From positions 1 to 38,368 of the forward strand of contig JABACC010000001.1 in the NCBI GenBank assembly GCA_014237915.1: a stretch of 38,368 nucleotides of DNA, written 5' to 3'. A model generated the notes under the pieces. It saw nothing but the letters and a program-made list of their open reading frames with translations. It did no database searches and was not told where the DNA came from. This stretch comes from Candidatus Paceibacter sp. GTDB taxonomy: Bacteria > Patescibacteriota > Minisyncoccia > Phycocordibacterales > GCA-2747955. Shown here one piece after another: positions 36,801-38,368 of the stretch; the first letter of the stretch is position 1; every line of letters begins with the position of its first letter. The position numbers were made by a program, and so were the translations under genes.

Positions 36801-38081
36801 TTACACTTTGAGTTTTTCTAAAAGATTTTCAAAATTTAAACCCCTTTCTTCTTTTTGAGTTTTTAGGTTTTTAATATTATAAATTTCATTATTTTTTTCT
36901 GATTCTCCGAAAATTAAAATATTTTCCACACCTTTTTTTTCAGCTGAGTTTATTTGTCTAAAAATTTTTCTGAAAGTAAAATCAATTTCTGTGTTTATTT
37001 GCTGGTCTCTTAATTTTTTAGCTAAAAAATTGGCATCTTCTAAAAACTTCTCTTCCAAAACGGCGATTAAAATTTTTGTTTTTGATAAATCTTCTGGAAT
37101 TAAATTTCTGGAAATTAAAAATTCTCTCATTGTGACATCACCCATTCCAAAACCAACAGCAGGAATTTTTTCTTGCCCAAAAATATCTAAAAGATCATCA
37201 TATCTTCCGCCGCCAGCCATTGAACGATTATTTTCTGGATCTGTATCAAAAATTTCAAAAACAAAATCTGTGTAGTAGTCGAAACCTCTTGTGAGAGAAA
37301 AATCAAAAACAATATTTTCGATACCATTTTTTTTGCAAGATTCAATTATTTTTTCAAGTTTTTCAAAATCTTCTTTGTAGTTTTCTCTTAAATAATTATT
37401 ATCTTTTTTTGAAAAAAAATTATTCAATTCAATTATTTGCTCGTCTTTTAAAAATTTTTCAAGACTTTCTTCAAATTTTTCTTTTCCAATTTTTTCTTTC
37501 TTATCAATAATTTTTGAAATTTCATAAACTTTTTCTTGAGTTAAAGAAAATTTTTGAAAAAAAGAATTTAAAATTTTTCTGTTATTGATTTTAATAACAT
37601 AATCTTCTTTTTTTGCTCCGAAATTTTTCATTATTTTGTCTACCAAAAATAAAATTTCAATTTCAGCTTCAATTCCGGAAGTTCCAAAAATATCTGCGTT
37701 TAGTTGATAATGTTCTCGCAGTCTGCCTTTTTGTGGTTTTTCGTATCTAAATAAATTTGGAATAGAAAAAAACCTTATTGGCATTTGAAGATCTGTTTTT
37801 TTTCCAGCGATGAGCCTTGCAAGAGTTGGTGTCATTTCTGGCCTCAAGGTTATTTCTCGATCAGCCCTGTCTTTTAAATTATAAGTTTCATTTTGAATAA
37901 TTTCGCTTCCAGATTTTGCTAAAAAAAGTTCTGTAGGCTCTAAAGGACTTGCGTTGTATTCGAGGTAGCCGAAAAGCTCACAAGCTTGTGACATTTTTTG
38001 GAAAATATATTTTTGGATCATCCAATCTTTTGGATAAAAATCTCTAACTCCTTTGTAAGATTCGGTTGATATTTTTTTCAT
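36801..38081 (-). CDS. hisS: Histidyl-tRNA synthetase
   Basis: GVRDFYPKDW, TLRPEMTPTLARLIA, RFFSIPNLFRYEKPQKGRLREHYQLNADIFG, FDFSLTRGFDYYTDFVFEI, AGGGRYDDL. Confidence 0.97.
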   Translation of the reverse strand: MKKISTESYKGVRDFYPKDWMIQKYIFQKMSQACELFGYLEYNASPLEPTELFLAKSGSEIIQNETYNLKDRADREITLRPEMTPTLARLIAGKKTDLQMPIRFFSIPNLFRYEKPQKGRLREHYQLNADIFGTSGIEAEIEILFLVDKIMKNFGAKKEDYVIKINNRKILNSFFQKFSLTQEKVYEISKIIDKKEKIGKEKFEESLEKFLKDEQIIELNNFFSKKDNNYLRENYKEDFEKLEKIIESCKKNGIENIVFDFSLTRGFDYYTDFVFEIFDTDPENNRSMAGGGRYDDLLDIFGQEKIPAVGFGMGDVTMREFLISRNLIPEDLSKTKILIAVLEEKFLEDANFLAKKLRDQQINTEIDFTFRKIFRQINSAEKKGVENILIFGESEKNNEIYNIKNLKTQKEERGLNFENLLEKLKV

Positions 38082-38183
38082 TGAAATAATTTTAACATTA
38101 AATTTTGAAAATATAAAAAGGGAAGTAATGATAATATTTTTTATGAAGGAAAATTAGAAAATTTTTATTTTTTTTTTTTTTTT

Positions 38184-38212
38184 GGCGGATTTTGCCTTCG
38201 GCAAAATCCGCC
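38184..38212. repeat. Hairpin GGCGGATTTTGCC-TTC-GGCAAAATCCGCC (hairpin family member)
   Basis: Perfect inverted repeat, flanked 5' by a T-run and 3' by an A-run that extend the stem. Confidence 0.85.
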
Positions 38213-38279
38213 AAAAAAGAAAAAAATTAAAAAACTGAAAATAAATTTCCAGTTTTTTAATTTTTGTGCGGAAATTATA

Positions 38280-38367
38280 TCATTTGCTCGAACTTTTTTC
38301 GAGAAACAATCGTGTAGCGATTGCAACTAAGAAAGCGGAACGCTCCGCGTACTTTTCACCGCCCACC
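38280..38367 (-). CDS. Possible C-terminal end of a CDS entering from the right edge
   Basis: Minus-strand stop-free stretch VGGEKYAERSAFLVAIATRLFLEKSSSK*; only 29 codons, composition more GC-rich. Confidence 0.25.
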   Translation of the reverse strand, partial: VGGEKYAERSAFLVAIATRLFLEKSSSK

Positions 38368-38368
38368 A

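Noticed and set aside
38340-38368. 'CACCGCCCACCA' end resembling a tRNA 3' acceptor/CCA
   Set aside because: No T-arm (GTTCGA) or cloverleaf can be built upstream; a minus-strand coding tail or unrelated element is more likely.

Overview
This is a 38.4 kb, very AT-rich bacterial chromosomal window. Its style is that of a reduced-genome Patescibacteria/CPR (Parcubacteria- or Moranbacteria-like) lineage; that assignment is inferred from gene content and protein style, not from a search. Left end: the 3' part of a large YadA-head/peptidase S74 surface fibre gene, a Gly-rich/Cys-rich exported adhesin, a class A PBP, a two-gene exported lipoprotein operon, a LysM-M23 endopeptidase and a 'GWAWSENIGWIS' surface protein. 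Middle: UvrD-like helicase, a tRNA-binding-domain protein, a polytopic membrane protein, an unknown Lys-rich protein, then a fragmented tuf-rpsJ-rplC // rplD-rplW-rplB cluster. Next: a HxlR/ABM module, Prx5, glutaredoxin, DUF4105-like, ybeY, infC, rplU and argS. Right end: a eukaryote-like class I RNR (nrdA/nrdB), ftsH, RNase J, a peptide-binding SBP, secG and hisS. I saw no tRNA, rRNA, CRISPR array or transposase. The points most worth following up are: (1) TATAAT boxes placed 6-7 nt upstream of ATG at many genes, implying pervasive leaderless mRNAs; (2) two compositional-outlier loci encoding exported or membrane proteins that instead use TTGACT promoters and an identical AGAAAGGA Shine-Dalgarno; (3) a hairpin-bounded membrane-protein cassette splitting the S10 operon between rplC and rplD, followed by a new promoter and a structured rplD leader; (4) a HxlR/ABM module bounded exactly by 18-bp direct repeats, beside a split version of the Prx5-Grx hybrid; (5) a near-perfect ~70-bp palindrome and a dispersed family of related intergenic hairpins. 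No single feature is proven to be a new system.
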